From Hericium rajendrae (Eukaryota; Basidiomycota; Agaricomycetes; Russulales; Hericiaceae): DNA of 64,000 nt. Positions 35,577 to 48,200 of the stretch are shown here, piece after piece (within the stretch, counting starts at the first letter, position 1; each line of letters starts with the position of its first letter). The stretch lies in contig CM065889.1 of NCBI GenBank assembly GCA_033439255.1, forward strand, positions 372,001-436,000, read 5' to 3'. The notes below the pieces were generated by a model that saw only the letters and a program-made list of their open reading frames with translations, ran no database searches and had not been told where the DNA came from. The position numbers and the translations under genes are program-made.

Positions 35577-38307
35577 TCACGGAAGAGGGCCCGCCCTACC
35601 CTTCGACGAACCCGCCGCCGCCGACGACGCCCGCTTGAACTCCCCAAACACCTCCGGGAGCTGCTTCGTCCGCTCCACCGGCCCCGCAGTCGACGGGCGC
35701 CACTCCTCGTCGAGCTCCTCCACAAACGACTCCCCATCGTCCACCGCATCCGCAAACGGCGCGTGCTCCTCGTCCGCCTCGCCCAGATCCGCCTCGGACG
35801 GCGCGAGCTCCAGATCCTGGTCCATCGCGTCCGCGTCCGCCTGCTCCATCTCCTCATCCTCGTCGTCCGTCTCGTCCTCGTCGTAGATCCCGCTCGTCGG
35901 CTCGCCGAACCACTGCTCGTCCTCCGCGCCGTTCCCAAAGTCCCACACGTCGAGCACCGTCGCGTCCATCCGGTTGCTCGCCGCGACGCACCACCGCCCC
36001 TCGAACACGACCTGCCACACGCCGATGATCCCCGTCAGCAGGTCGCGCACGATCGTCCCGTCGCGCACGTCCCACATCTTCAGCGTCCCGTCCGACCCGC
36101 TCAGCACCTTGAACTCGTCGTGCTGGAAGCAGGTGATCGCGCCCGTGTGCGCCGCGAGCGTGTGCCGCAGCTCGCCCGAGACGGGGTCCCAGACGCGCAG
36201 CGTGGAGTCCGCGGCGGCGGAGACGAGGTAGGAGGGCGAGAGGCCTAGGAGGCCGACGAGCGAGGTGTGGCCTGTGAGCGTGTGTCGGCATTCGCCCGTT
36301 TGCAGGTCCCAGACGCGGACCGTGCCGTCCATCGATCCCGAGCATGCTTGGTGTCGCGTCGAATCCAGCACAACGCTGTACACTGCAGATCATGACAGAT
36401 GTTAGCGATGACAGATTGGATAATGAACGGCAATGCTAACCTTTCTGGGTATGTCCCACGAGAACCCATTTACACTTGCCGGTGACGATATCCCAGACCC
36501 GCACAGTCGAGTCATAGCTGCCAGATACAAGAGTACGTCCGCGAGCAGCCAGCGCACGCACCGCATGGTCGTGGCCCTCCAAGAGCACTTTGTGATAGGG
36601 GTTTTCCTCAACGTCCTCCTGCGCAGAAAGACATCGATAAGCTTCATCCCGGCGTGACGGCGAAACACCCACTTCAGCAGGGTCGACATCGGCATCGTCC
36701 GCACCATAGCACCTGTATTCGGGCTCGTGCGGGCGCGGCAGCGTCCACACCCGCAGCGAGTGGTCTCTGCTGCCCGTGACGATCATCGCGCGCTTTGGCC
36801 ACTTCTCCCTGCGCACGGTGCCGTCTGTGCCCTCAACATCGACCCATTCGGGCTTTACGATCGCGAGACAGCGCACGGTGCTCGTGTGTCCGCCAAAATG
36901 TGCGTGCAGCGCCCGGTCCCGAGGTCCCAGATGCGCACCGTGCGGTCTGTGGAGCCGCTCACAAGCGTGTTCTTCGTCGCCGCGAGTGCCCACACGCCGC
37001 CTTCGTGCCCGGCGAGGTTCATAAGCTGCTGCCCGGTCTTCGGGCAGTAGACATGGATCGAGTGATCATCTGAAGCAGAGATGATCCGGCCCTGCGAAAG
37101 GAGGAGACACGTCACGACGGAGCGGCCGTGTGCAGGGAATGTTAGGTGAGTTGGCTCCTGGTTCATGATCCAGCGGTTGTGTGTGAGATAGCGCGACTTG
37201 AAGAGGACCTTATATGGATGTGGAGGAGGCAGTGCATTAGGCGTGGGGAGTCCCGCGCGGCGCCGACGAAGAAACAGCGCCTCGGCAAATGCGCGCTCCG
37301 TATCCCCACCGAACCAGAGACGCTGGTTCTTGAGGAGATCTCGCCATAGGACTGGATCGGAATCGATGATCGCCCGCCAGGTCTTGGAAACGCGCGCCGC
37401 GCGAGCGAGGCATTCGAAGGGCAAGAAACTGAGGACATGCGACACAAGTTCTGGAGGGAGAGAGGGAGAGGAAATCGCGGGCAAGAGTTGGGGTCAGGAC
37501 TGAGTGAAGTGTGCGGAAGAACGGGAAGAGGAGAATGACGTAGGAGGGTAATGAGGAGATGGGACTGCAACGACGGTGGAAGACTAGCGAAATGGGATAC
37601 AAGATTAGGCAGTGACAAAAGTGTCATGAGCGATACATCAGGTTGTAATGGCACTTGAGGTTGAGGCGAAGACGCCCCGCTCGGAGGCGCTGATGGCCAG
37701 ATGTTCTGGGGCGGTGGCGATCCGTGGGGAGACGGCAACGGCGATGGTGGTGCCGCAGCATTGATAGTAGATATTTGCGGGAGAGGCGCAGCCTTTGCCT
37801 TCTTGCGAGGGGCGGCGTGTGTGTTCCAACCTCGATGGTGCTCTCGACGCCTTCCATCATGCTCTCACTCGAGTATGCCCTCTTCTTCGCGTACCGCTCG
37901 ACGGCTTCTCCAAGCCCTACGACCTTGGATGGCTCTGTGCCCTCATTCGGCTTCACGAGACGCCAACCCTTTCCGCCTACCTCTTCTTCCTCCTGCATAT
38001 TCTCGTCTCCGTCTTCCGAGTCTCGGAAAGTGCCACGCGTGCCGTTCGGAAACACGAGAGGAAATTGCCGCAGGGATGGCGGAAGCGTCGCATTCAGCAG
38101 CGGGTACTTCTGAGGATCATCCGGAATTGAAGGTGGTGGTAGTGGTGGCAGATGAATGGGGGCATAGCTCGTCGTCGTCGTCGTCGTAGTCACGACGCTA
38201 CAAGGAGCTGCGTCAGCCGCGAATGGAAACAAACAATAGAGCAATACGTACGTCGTCGTGTTGACGGACGGCGCCAGGACAAGCGACGGCCTTTGACTTG
38301 TACTCAT
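35577..38307 (-). CDS. Cdc4-like F-box/WD40 substrate receptor of SCF
   Basis: This is the substrate-recognition subunit of an SCF ubiquitin ligase, the Cdc4/Fbw7/Pop1 type that selects phosphodegrons. Exons are 38307-38252, 38194-36441 and 36382-35577, with introns of 57 and 58 nt. The N-terminus is Thr/Pro-rich, with GWRLVKPNEGTEPSKVVGLGE and a Lys-rich patch. A helical stretch, LPNLVSHFASLPPSLQSHLL, fits the D-domain used for dimerisation. The F-box is LPPELVSHVLSFLPFECLAR, followed by VSKTWRAIIDSDPVLWRDLL. WD repeats then follow (VSGSTDRTVRIWDLGTGRC, VTGSRDHSLRVW, VSGSYDSTVRVWDIVTGKC, CSGSMDGTVRVWDLQTGEC, VSAAADSTLRVWD, LSGSDGTLKMWDVRDG). An acidic tail ends the protein. Breaks near 36895-36898, 37455, 37515 and 37809-37812 cancel out: the exons total 2616 nt (871 residues). 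Confidence 0.9.
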
Positions 38308-38463
38308 TGTCGACGACGGCGGCGGGAAAGGAGAAAGAGTTCGGGAGGAGAGGAGGCGATGGGGAGAACAAGGCCCGAGAGGCTCGAAACGATCCAAGCA
38401 GCCACAATTTCAGATCCCGCCCTTGAATCAACAAGCCTCCACAACAACGTCTTGCGTCCCACC
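38308..38463. promoter_or_regulatory. 156-bp divergent promoter, CDC4-like/cupin
   Basis: Two start codons on opposite strands are 156 bp apart. No TATA box is seen. The CDC4 side is GA-rich on the plus strand (GGCGGGAAAGGAGAAAG). Confidence 0.55.
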
Positions 38464-38976
38464 ATGCCGTCCAAGCCACAGCCCTTCTACCTAAACCCAA
38501 CACCGCTCATTCCAAACAGCCCTTATCCTCTTCTCGTCTATCGCAATGCGTTTCCGAAAAACGTAGGCCCCGACGCCATTGCTGCACGTTTCGAGCAAAA
38601 CGCGTGGATCAGGCAATGGACGTACGGCATGTATCACAGGTCGCACTACCACTCCACAACCCACGAGGCCCTCGGCATCTTCAAGGGAAGCGCGTTGCTG
38701 AAGTTTGGCATTGCAGACGGCGAGGCAGACGCGCCTGGCAGTGTAGTCGAGCTCGAGGTGCATGCCGGCGACGCGATCGTTATCCCCGCAGGCGTCGCCC
38801 ATCGCGCCATCAGGGACACTGGTGGCTTCATGATGGTCGGAGCATATCCCCGTGGTGCCAAGCAATGGGACATGAATTATGGCGGTGAGAACAATCCCGT
38901 CGTGAGCAGCGTCCCCGATGCCGATCCTGTCTTGGGCCAAGACCCGGGCGGCTTGATTGAGCTGTGGGCAGTGTAA
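38464..38976 (+). CDS. single-domain cupin (YjlB-like)
   Basis: This is a 170-residue intronless protein with one cupin barrel. Motif 1 is HYHSTTHEALGIFKG, which matches HxHx(3-4)Ex(6)G and supplies His-His-Glu for a divalent metal. Motif 2 is GDAIVIPAGVAHRAI, which matches G-x5-PxGxxH with the last metal His. The usual Asn of motif 2 is not conserved. Flanking blocks (YPLLVYRNAFP, GGFMMVGAYPRGAKQWDMNYG, VPDADPVLGQDPGGLIELW) fit a family found in bacteria and fungi. The substrate is unknown; it may be a small sugar or act in protection, but I do not assign a reaction. The gene shares a short promoter with the CDC4-like gene. It is one of few intronless genes here. Confidence 0.9.
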   Translation: MPSKPQPFYLNPTPLIPNSPYPLLVYRNAFPKNVGPDAIAARFEQNAWIRQWTYGMYHRSHYHSTTHEALGIFKGSALLKFGIADGEADAPGSVVELEVHAGDAIVIPAGVAHRAIRDTGGFMMVGAYPRGAKQWDMNYGGENNPVVSSVPDADPVLGQDPGGLIELWAV

Positions 38977-41900
38977 TCGCACATGCAGGTATTTTACATC
39001 CTATTCATTTGTCTGGTCACTAAAACGTCATGTCGACCTTCGATTGTGACCTGCAGCGAGGTGACTACGGTTCCGGTGGTGAAGTATCCCCATCCGTCTC
39101 ATGTATTCCAGTTCGAAGGCCAGTCATTACCATTATCTGTTGTTGTGTTTAGTCCTCTACTCTATCGATAGGAAATGGTATCTATGCTCCCCGAAATTCC
39201 CATTGCGAACATGCTTCTTTCCTGCTCAGCAAATCCCGGCTGTTCCAGTTCTAAAGAGATGTACCCGGTTTGTCAGAACACTATCAAAACTGTCTGCTAA
39301 GCAACCCCCGAGTCAATCATATGCATGACGCACCCTCTTCCCTCAACTCCTTTCGTCTCAACGACAGAGAGTGTGGCATTCCATCTCACACCAAGAAGCC
39401 AAAGCAGCCCCATTTCTAATTAACACCGGGAAGCACCAGCTGCGCCAACGCTCCGACGACTGACGAGTGCCTGCGGCATCTCTCGACCCACATGTATACC
39501 GTCGAAGTCGCGCTCGAAGTCCTCCTCTTATTATAGGTCTTTCTCCTTCTTCGCGCTGCCAGACGCCTGCAGACGGCCGCCGCGGCTCGTGCCTGCGGCA
39601 AGTCAGTATTGGCAGGTGTCAGGCTGCGGCCGGGACATGCGCATCGCGCATCGCGCGACCTCGATGCGTCATCGCGTCTCTTTGTCTTCGTGCCTTGCGC
39701 TATCGCCTCATAGCCTTCGAATCGCAACACACGAAGATGCAGCCTCTGCCGTGCGACCGTCTGTGCCCCGAAAACCGTGAGGGATGATGGAAGGCGTATC
39801 ATGCGCAGCGGCGCTCAAACAAGCTCAGGCCAGGCACGCGCCGAAAAGGCAAACGGCATCCTTGTGCGTAAAATGAAAGAAGCCCGAAGGCGATTCGGTC
39901 CGCTTCAGGCTTCGTGCTGGACAAGGGAGGCGCTGCTTATCGGCGTGTCCGCGCGGGCGCTCGTGCCCACGCACATTTATGGTGAATGCAGGCGTGTGTG
40001 GGTGTCGCGCGAGGAGGAATGGGTGCTTTGTGGTCTGCTCAGTGCGTTTGTAGTGTACATGGTTTATTTACTGCGAGTTACGACGAACGCTCACGCAGCG
40101 CCGCGTGCATACGTTCCAACACGACGTCAAACAGCATAACTACGCCCCACGTGCTCTCTCCCCCAAATTGAAATAACCGTCCTCCACCGCACGCTACGCC
40201 AAAGGCCTAAATCACAACGAAACCGCACCCGCTTACGCGCACGGGAAAATAGCGACCGGAAACGGACGCGCAGGGCGCCGAGTGGGAACCAGGGGTGAGA
40301 GGGCGCGCGGACCATGCGCCTGCTATTCTAGGGGCGCGGCCTCTGTGCAACGATAGGCGTGCTGCCGCGTCGCATGCACATTCCAGTCGCAGGCGCGCGC
40401 CACCGCTAGTCGTCGCTGCAATGGAGGCGAGCAGGCGGCGTCGAGCTTCTGCGGCTGCAAAGAGCCAATGATCGTCCCGGGATCTGCAAAGGCGAGAATC
40501 GAAATCGACTGGAGATCGCAAGAGATGCCGCACCTACCGCTGATCGCAGCGGAACCCCCTTTCGTCGACGAAGACCAACCGAACCGATGGAACACGGCGG
40601 CCACCGAGAAGGAACGACGAGCCGCGGCAGGCGGCGGCACCCTATTCTAAGCCTGCATGAGAAAACGCGTGGGGCCCTGAGAACGGCAGCGGCGGGGCGT
40701 TAAGCTTTAGTCTGGGCCGAGAGCGCCAGAGGTACGAGGGCGGCTGGCTGGGAATAGCGGGGGCGGGCAGAGTCCAGAGCAGTGTAAAAAAGGCGGCGCA
40801 GACTGTTTGGATGGAATGGAAGGGGTGGAGATCGAAGCTGCTCGTCCGAGTCGGTGGACTCGACTCGCCTGATCCCATCGAGGACAGCACGGCCGTGCTG
40901 GCGGCGAGAGAAGGAGCCCCCTCGGGGGAGCTAGAAGGAGGTGGAGATAGAAACTGTACATCCGAGCACCGCTGGCAGCGCGAGACACGAGGTGATCGCT
41001 GGGTGGTGAAACACAGAAGTGTAAAAATGCCTGCAGATCCTTCGACCGAGCCGCAAAGACGGGGATAGAGACGATGCACCACCAGAACGCCACATGCATC
41101 GTCTTCCAGCTCGGCGGGGCCCTATAGTAACGACCGCCGAAAGTGTAGCGAGCGGAGGTGTCCAGATGCTTGGCCAAAGATAGGACAGTCGCAGAGAAGA
41201 GCGTGAGGCGGCGGGGCGGCGGGTACATCCAAGGGCCATTTTCTTCTCCCTAGCGACATCTGTATGGACGACATCAAAGTCCATTCGAAGTCCACATAGA
41301 TGTAGACGGCAAATTCGAATCGCCCGACAGGCTACATCAAGCGCATGAGGTGATCCGCCACATTCTAAATCGACGTTAGCGACCCAGACCGCAATACAAA
41401 CCACATGCATCCGTTACGTCTGAGCACCAGCTTCCATGCGGCGCAGATAGAGCGCAGGCGGACCCTGTTAGATATGATGCAGATGGGAATGCAGAGAAAA
41501 AGGGCAGGAAGGGCGCAGAATGATAGAGCGAGCTTGTGTGTGAGCTCAGGTCGGGTCAATGAGAACAGAAGCGGGCGGGGCTCAAGCGATAGCGGAGTCG
41601 GAGGTAGAATATCGCGCCCCGCAATGCGTCCTGCGAGGAATGCAGAACACATGGACGAAGGGGCCATCACGACGCGCCCCGCCCGAAAACACCTACTTCA
41701 CATCCACGCGCAGCCCATCCCGCCGCACGCCCACCCCCACGCCAAACACCCGCCAACACGCCAGCCCAATCGCAATCTCGCGCGGCCAATCGCGCGCGCG
41801 GGCGCACATGGCGCCACGAGATCCGAAGCCCTATACACTGCGCGCGGCGTTCCGCTGCGTCGGGTCCGGGCGTTTTGTGTGTGCTGTGGTGTGAGCGACT

Positions 41901-43068
41901 CGGCGCGGGCGGGTGTATGACCGCCGACGCGCGGCGGAGTGTCGTTTTGTGTATGGGGGAAATGATGGGGGTTGCGGTGCGGTGCGGTGAGGGGGAGGGG
42001 CGCTGGGGCGGGAGGCGGTGTGCTATTCTTCGCGTCCGTCGTGGTGCGAATGATCGATCCGTGGTCCACACCCGCCGAGCAACCCGCGCGCCCATCTCCC
42101 GCACGCGTTCGCGCAAACCAGACCCGCAGCGCTGGCCCACCGCACGCACACACCCCCGTCCCCAGCCGCGGCCGCGTCATCGCACCGCCATCACGCCAGC
42201 CCCCTCCAAAAGGCAGCTCCGCAAACTGGAACATCGTCCCGCGTTCATATGCCCAGGCACCGAAACAGCGGGTGCAAGAAGCAGCCCTGCACGCTGGCTG
42301 CGCCGGGGCCGTGAGTGTGGGAGCGGGCGCCTGCGCGCGCGGACTGTGTTGCGGCTTCGATTCGGAATAAGCATGGGCGGCGTGGCAGGCCGGGAGGGGA
42401 GGAGGGGACGCCAGCGTGCCGCATCGGGGACGGACCCCCGGTAGCGATGGTGCAGTGCGTGTGCGAAAAGGCCTTCGGTGCGCATTCGTTGGGATTTATG
42501 GAGGGCAAATTGCGCCGAGGTGCTTCAGTCGTTGCTGGTGCCGATTCACATCGTCAGCAAGCAATCCGACGTCCATACTCATCTCCAGGACTCAACTTGT
42601 CCGCGTCCGCGTGCAGAGCGTGCAAGCCCAGAATGTGGCCGACCCAGCTCGCACACCAGTTAACACAAAAGTCGTCCCTTCGGGAACAGCGGTCCCAATA
42701 CATTGAGCAGCGCGAAATTGCCTCTACACAAGTCGTCGGGGGCCCCGTCCGCTACTTTCCAGCACAAAGAAGCCGCGAAGCCCTGCTTCCTCGTTCTTTC
42801 GTCACGTAAAGAGCTTGCACACGGTGCCTGATGTACAGCCAATGCAGATGGCTCGCGCGTTACGGCAGCGCACAGCCAATCGCCATGGCGGGCCAATGAG
42901 GCGCGTGTGTGAGTGACTAGGATTGTCGCGCTGATCTGGCTTCGCGATGCGTTACGTACGCGCGACTTTGTTTGTTGGGTGGCGTTGGAGGCTGCGTGTG
43001 GGAGAGGCATCAGCAGGAGCACGATCTGCGTTTTACCTTCCTTGGATCGGGGGATAGTTGCATAGAGA
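38977..43068. other. 4.1-kb stretch without a recognised gene
   Basis: After the cupin 3' region (to about 39400) the sequence becomes GC-rich, with long overlapping open frames on all strands (for example 40707-41228 minus and 41667-42444 on both strands). These have Arg/Pro/Ala-biased composition typical of chance frames in GC-rich DNA. No domains, splice-joined frames or RNA genes are recognised. Confidence 0.45.
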
Positions 43069-43411
43069 TGATGCTCTTGATAGCAGGCCTGTAACGCTCG
43101 CACGAGCTTTGCTTGGCGATATTTTGCAGACGCGAATCATGATTTTTCTGCGGATCTGCTGGAGAATGTTAACGTTTTAGGAATATTGTGATGCCCCCGG
43201 AGCTGTCTCATTTTATTCTGTCGGTGGATAATCGCATGGGATGCTTGTCGTCTTGATAGCAGATAAAATCCCTTGATCAATTAGGTTGTTCAGGTGGGCT
43301 TTGTTTGACGTTATTCTGTAGAAACACATGTCATATGATAATTTGCTGCGGAGTTGCTGGAGAAAGTTATCGTTTTAGACCCACGACATGATGCCCGGAG
43401 CCGTTCCAGAC
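43069..43411. repeat. diverged tandem duplication, unit about 170-195 bp
   Basis: Two copies share the same order of short matches. CTTGATAGCAG occurs at 43076 and 43252. GAGCTTTGCTTGGCGATATTTTGCAGA (43104) compares with GGGCTTTGTTTGACGTTATTCTGTAGA (43296). TGCGGATCTGCTGGAGAATG (43149) compares with TGCGGAGTTGCTGGAGAAAG (43347). CGTTTTAG occurs at 43173 and 43371, and GATGCCCCCGGAGC (43190) compares with GATGCCCGGAGC (43390). The copies run in direct orientation, about 43069-43215 and 43239-43411. No coding frame is preserved between them. Confidence 0.65.
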
Positions 43412-45243
43412 GCCTCGCGAACACTTAAACGAACTCAGACCGCGCAAATGAAGCCTCGGACTCCACAAACTGCAAGGACATGCCCTCCGTCAGAAAAAGG
43501 GCACGTCTTAATATTAAGGGCAGACGTACCGTATTTGGTTTGCTTGCCAAGCAGAGGAGTATGGTGTGGATGCCGTTTTCATATGTTGTGGGTTGGCAAG
43601 GAGCAGTACGACGTGAGACTGACATTGATGAGCAGAATGTTCTATCGGATGTGGCGACCTGCCATCGGGCGTGGGGTGTGCTGCCCGTGTACATCGGGGC
43701 GTCAGCTGCGCGATGGCGATAGCGATACGGCTGGTGCGAGGATCGCGCAACGGAGCGGACGAAACAGTCATGCACTGCATTTCCAAGCTCGTCGAGGGAT
43801 AATTACACGCTGTGAACAGGATAGAGTGCGTAACGTAAGGAAGGATGGCTTTCCTGGGGATGCTTCTGTGGTTCTTGAAAGGGAAAGGTCGAGGTTTGGT
43901 TGAAGCGGGAGGCCTTATTGGCCGACTGGCCTTACGAGAGCGCTGTCAAAAGACCTAGCAGGACAGAGAAGATCAATGTACGGCTCATCCAGGCTGCGGA
44001 GATGCCGTCTGGCGGGAAGATATCGAGCAAGAAATAAGTTCGGCTGCGCAGCATTGCAAGAAATCGTCCATATGGCTGTGTGGCACTACGCCAGTTACCT
44101 TTTCCCATTTTCAACGACGGATGAGTCGAGAATATGCTGCGGGCGCGTAAACATAGCACCTGAACATAGCCGCAGATTAACATCGACATCCCTTGACATC
44201 ACGTCAAGCCAGAAAGCCGCGTCTGTAATTGCAATTGAGTCGCGACGGCGACTCGCACAGACATATGCGTGGGGCACGTGCTGTGTCGTAAGGCTCCACA
44301 GCCGAGTTCGTGATATGTTGTAAGGATGAAAGTAAACCTTCTGGAGAGATAGGAAGGCGGCCGGCGCCCACGCTCCCGCGGGAGCGCGTCACAGTATCGT
44401 AGAGACGCAGGATCGTGCGCTCGCGTTGGGAGGCGCAGGCGTGATAGCTTGTGGGCTGGATGATGGGTTGGGATGGGCAGAAGGCCCCGAGGTGCCCGAA
44501 GGAACAGGCTCGGGAGAGATTATCTGTTGCGAGATGTGATAGAGACGGCGGGCAGGCCGGGCCGCAGGAGAACGGAAGACAAAGACAGAAGGGGCATGTG
44601 GATGCGGCGTGGATGTTGGGATGGTTGTGAGAGCTGATAGCGTTATTGTGGAATTCGACGGATTTGAGATGAAGAGATGATGGAAGCGGAGTGGCGGGGC
44701 AGGGACAGTTCAAGCAAGAAAGAAGGCGACAGGGATTGGAGGATGTCGAGCCAATGAGAGCGGTGTGTGCGATAGGGCAGGTGCCTCGATGGGTGGGAGT
44801 TGACGTAGGCTGCAGTCGCGGGCGTAGTAGCGAGGATGAGAATGCGCGCCTCAAACAGGCGGAACGACAGCGCGGCGCGCAGATCGCGGGGGTGGCGGCA
44901 TCGGCCGGGGTAAGCAACAGCAGCTGACTGAATCTCTCCTCCTCGTTCTCATCCTCTATTCTGACCCTTTTGTTACCCAGGTACTCGCCTTTTCAGTGTC
45001 AGCCCTGCTCAGCCCGATTCTTCTCGTCACGAAGTTCCTGATTGGACCGTGGTGGTGTGCGTAACTCGACAGTCCAAAGAAGCCTTCGCCCCGCAGAGCC
45101 ATTCCGTCCCAGATCGCCCTCGTCCATTAAAACACACGTGAGTCTCCCTTTCTATCTGCCTTCTCATTCTCTTATAACCCGCTTTTTCTGTCGTCCTGTC
45201 CACCTTTTCCCCACCCTCTGTTCCCGTGCATCCCATCGTACCA
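43412..45243. other. no recognised gene; pyrimidine-rich leader of the zinc-cluster regulator at the right end
   Basis: There is no domain in either strand from 43412 to 44930. A Cys/Pro/Ser-rich minus-strand frame (44204-44917) looks like chance coding. From about 44936 to 45243 the plus strand is strongly CT-rich (for example TTCTATCTGCCTTCTCATTC), as is usual just upstream of highly expressed basidiomycete genes, and it ends at the ATG of the regulator. Confidence 0.5.
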
Positions 45244-48200
45244 ATGACGCTCATGCCACCGTCCTCTTTCGTCTTCTCGCAGTACTACAGTCCTCCAGCC
45301 ATGGCCCCGCACTCATATCACCTCTCCGACGATCACCTGCAACCACATCAACACCACCCCCACCACAATCAACACCAGCAACAGCAACAGCAATCCATGC
45401 AGCCACCTCCATCTCCGTCCATACCCATTGACCCCGCGCTTGCGCTCTACCCGCCTACCTACTACCCCCAATACCAGCACAACACCCAAATGCCTCAGCA
45501 GCTCTCCCTCGGTGCATCACTTTCCTCCCCCTCATCCCAGGCTTCCGAAACAGTATCCACACCGCCCACCGAGCAGATGAGCGCCTTTGCGGGGCCCAGT
45601 AAGCGCCCCGCCTCCGCCGCGACCAATGACGGCGGCGATTCCTCCCAAAAACGTATGCGTACGGATGAGGATGCCGCCGGCGACGAGCCCAAAACCAAAC
45701 CGACACGCGGATCGAGGTATGTCCGCAGCCGCATATCCCGACGTGATGGCTTTTTGACGCTCTCATGTGCAGAGCATGTACCGTTTGCCGTCGCCTCAAG
45801 ATGAAGTGCGTCGGCGCGGAGCAAGGGCCCCCATGCAAGCGCTGCCTCGCTGGAAACCATGAATGCATCTTCGAAGAGTCCAACCGCGGCAAGCGCTCAT
45901 CCAAGTACTTCCTCCCTCTTTTCCCACCTGCCTTGACTAACTCAACGGCACAGCTCTAGTAATAGGAAGCACGAGCTGCTCACGCGCTCGCTGCGCAAAA
46001 TGGAGCGCACGCTCGATACAGTCCTCAAGTCCATCGGCAACCCCTCCATCGCGAGTGGCATGATCTCGCGCTCGCCCTCCCCCGGCTCGCCCGCCGTCCC
46101 CGCGCTCGCACCCACGCCGACTTCTGCCTTCTTGCAGCAGACAGACCCTGAATCGCACGCGGGCGCGAGCGCGCAGACGAGCGGGACGACGCCGCCCGCG
46201 CGCGGCAGCCCGAAGCTGCACTCGCTCCCTGACAACGCGCTGAATCCACTCGGCCTGCTCGTCGAGGCGAGCCTCGCGAACCGGCGCGCCCAGGCATCCG
46301 GGCAGGAGCAGAAGAGCGCCATGGCGCGCCCGCCGCAGCCGATGGGCGTCGCGAGCGACTCGTATTTCAAGCCCGGTACGCGTCCGCACGTGCGGAGTAA
46401 GAGAGAATGACTGATTTTGGGGTGGCAGGCCCGATGACGATTTTGCCCTTACGGCGGCTGTTTATCGAGCGACAGGTGCAACCGGAGATGCTCACGTTTA
46501 CGGAGACGCGCGAGGTCGTCGCGCTGTTTGATATGTGCGTCCTGTCCTTCCACCTTTCCGCTGGTTTCGTTGTTTGACCGTTTGCGCTGCAGTTTCTTTG
46601 ACCATGTGAATGTGAGTGTTTCCTGTTTCTTGTGAGTGATGCTAATTGGGACGTAGATGCACTGCAATTTGTTTGACCGCGACTTCCACACCCCGTCGCT
46701 TGTGTGCTCGCGCTCGCCGTTCTTGCTGACCACTAGTGGGTGCCCTCCGACCTCTTTCTGTTCCATACTCACCGCGTCGCTCCCCGTTCGCCTCCTATGC
46801 TCGCATCGCAGTCTGCGCGATCGCGTCGCGGCACTACGCGCCGCGCCCGGAGCTGCACGCGAAGCTCTCCGACCTCGCGCGCAAGCTCGCGTTCTCCGTC
46901 CCCGCGAAGGGCTACAAGAGCGTCGAGATCGTGCAGGCGTACTTGCTGCTCACGCTCTGGGGCTGCGGGCCCGTCGAGCGCTACGAGCAGGACCGCACAT
47001 GGCTTGTGCTTGGCCTTGCGATCCGGTGCGTTCCCTATTCTGGCTCCGTCTTCGCCTTTTCTGTCGTCCGCTCTCTTTGAACTGGTGCAAATGCAAAGAG
47101 AGGCGCTGTGCTAACGATACGCAGGATGGCGACGGACTTGAATCTGCACCGCAAGACGACGACGACGAGCCAGCCGACGGAGGAAGGCCGCGCGCGAGAT
47201 CGCGAGGTGCATAACCGCGAGCGGACGTGGCTGCTGTGCTATGCGCTCGATCGCAGCGCAAGCGCGCAGATGGGCAAGCCGAGCTCGGTCCGCGAGGAGT
47301 AAGTCCCCCCTTACATGCGTGTGCTGTCGCCGCGTGGCTGCCTGACCGCGCGCTGATCCACGCTTGCAGCCACATCATCCGCAACGCGGTGCAGTGGGCG
47401 CGATCGAGTGCGCTCGTGACGCCGGGCGACGTCGGCATCGTGTGCTACGTCGAGCTGCAGCGTATCCTCTCGCGCGCGATCGACCTGCTCTACTCGGACA
47501 CGAACACCACGTCCGGGCTGCTCGTCGACGCGGACTACCTCGTCATCGTCAAGACGATCGACCGCCAGATCGAAAACTGGTACACGACGATGTACAGCTC
47601 CGAATGTGCGTGACCGCTTAGACTCCCCTCGTGCGGACGCTGACGGCAGACGCAGGGGTGGAGGGCTTCCCGAACGAGTACACGCGCGCCGTGTTCCGGT
47701 TCTACGGCAGCTACGCGATGCTCGTGGTCAACTCGTTTGGGCTGCAGGACGCGCTGGAGCGCACGCCGACGAACATCCCGCACTTCTTCGCGCGCGTGCG
47801 CGGCGCGGCGACGACGGTCGTGACGGTCGTGCGCGACGAGCTCGCGGCGTCCGGCGCGCTCAAGTACGCGCCCGACTCGCACTTTGTGTTCGGGACGTAC
47901 GCCGTGCTCTCCTGCTCAAGGTGCGTCCGCCCCTGCCTTCCGTTACTGGTGCTGATGCGGATGTATGGGCAGCTGATCCGCCCGGAGTTTCCCGCGTCGC
48001 TCGAGACGGAGGAGGACACGCTCGCGCTCGTGCGCAGCGTCGCAGACGTGTTCGACGGCGTCGCCGCGGGCCCGCTGCACACGCCCGCGCTCTACAGCGT
48101 CTTCCTGCGCGCGCTCCTCGCCGCGCGCACCGAAAAGGCGCAGCGCCTGTCGCAGCCGCCGCCGGACGCCGACGCCATGGACGCGAAGGAGGACGAGTTC

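Noticed and set aside
41667-42444. Frames of 130-190 codons on both strands
   Set aside because: This is a typical GC-rich shadow pattern, and the composition and lack of any motif do not support a gene.
44204-44917. A 237-codon Cys/Pro/Ser-rich minus-strand frame, considered as a secreted cysteine-rich protein
   Set aside because: No signal peptide, no regular Cys spacing and no intron. It is antisense to purine-rich low-complexity DNA.
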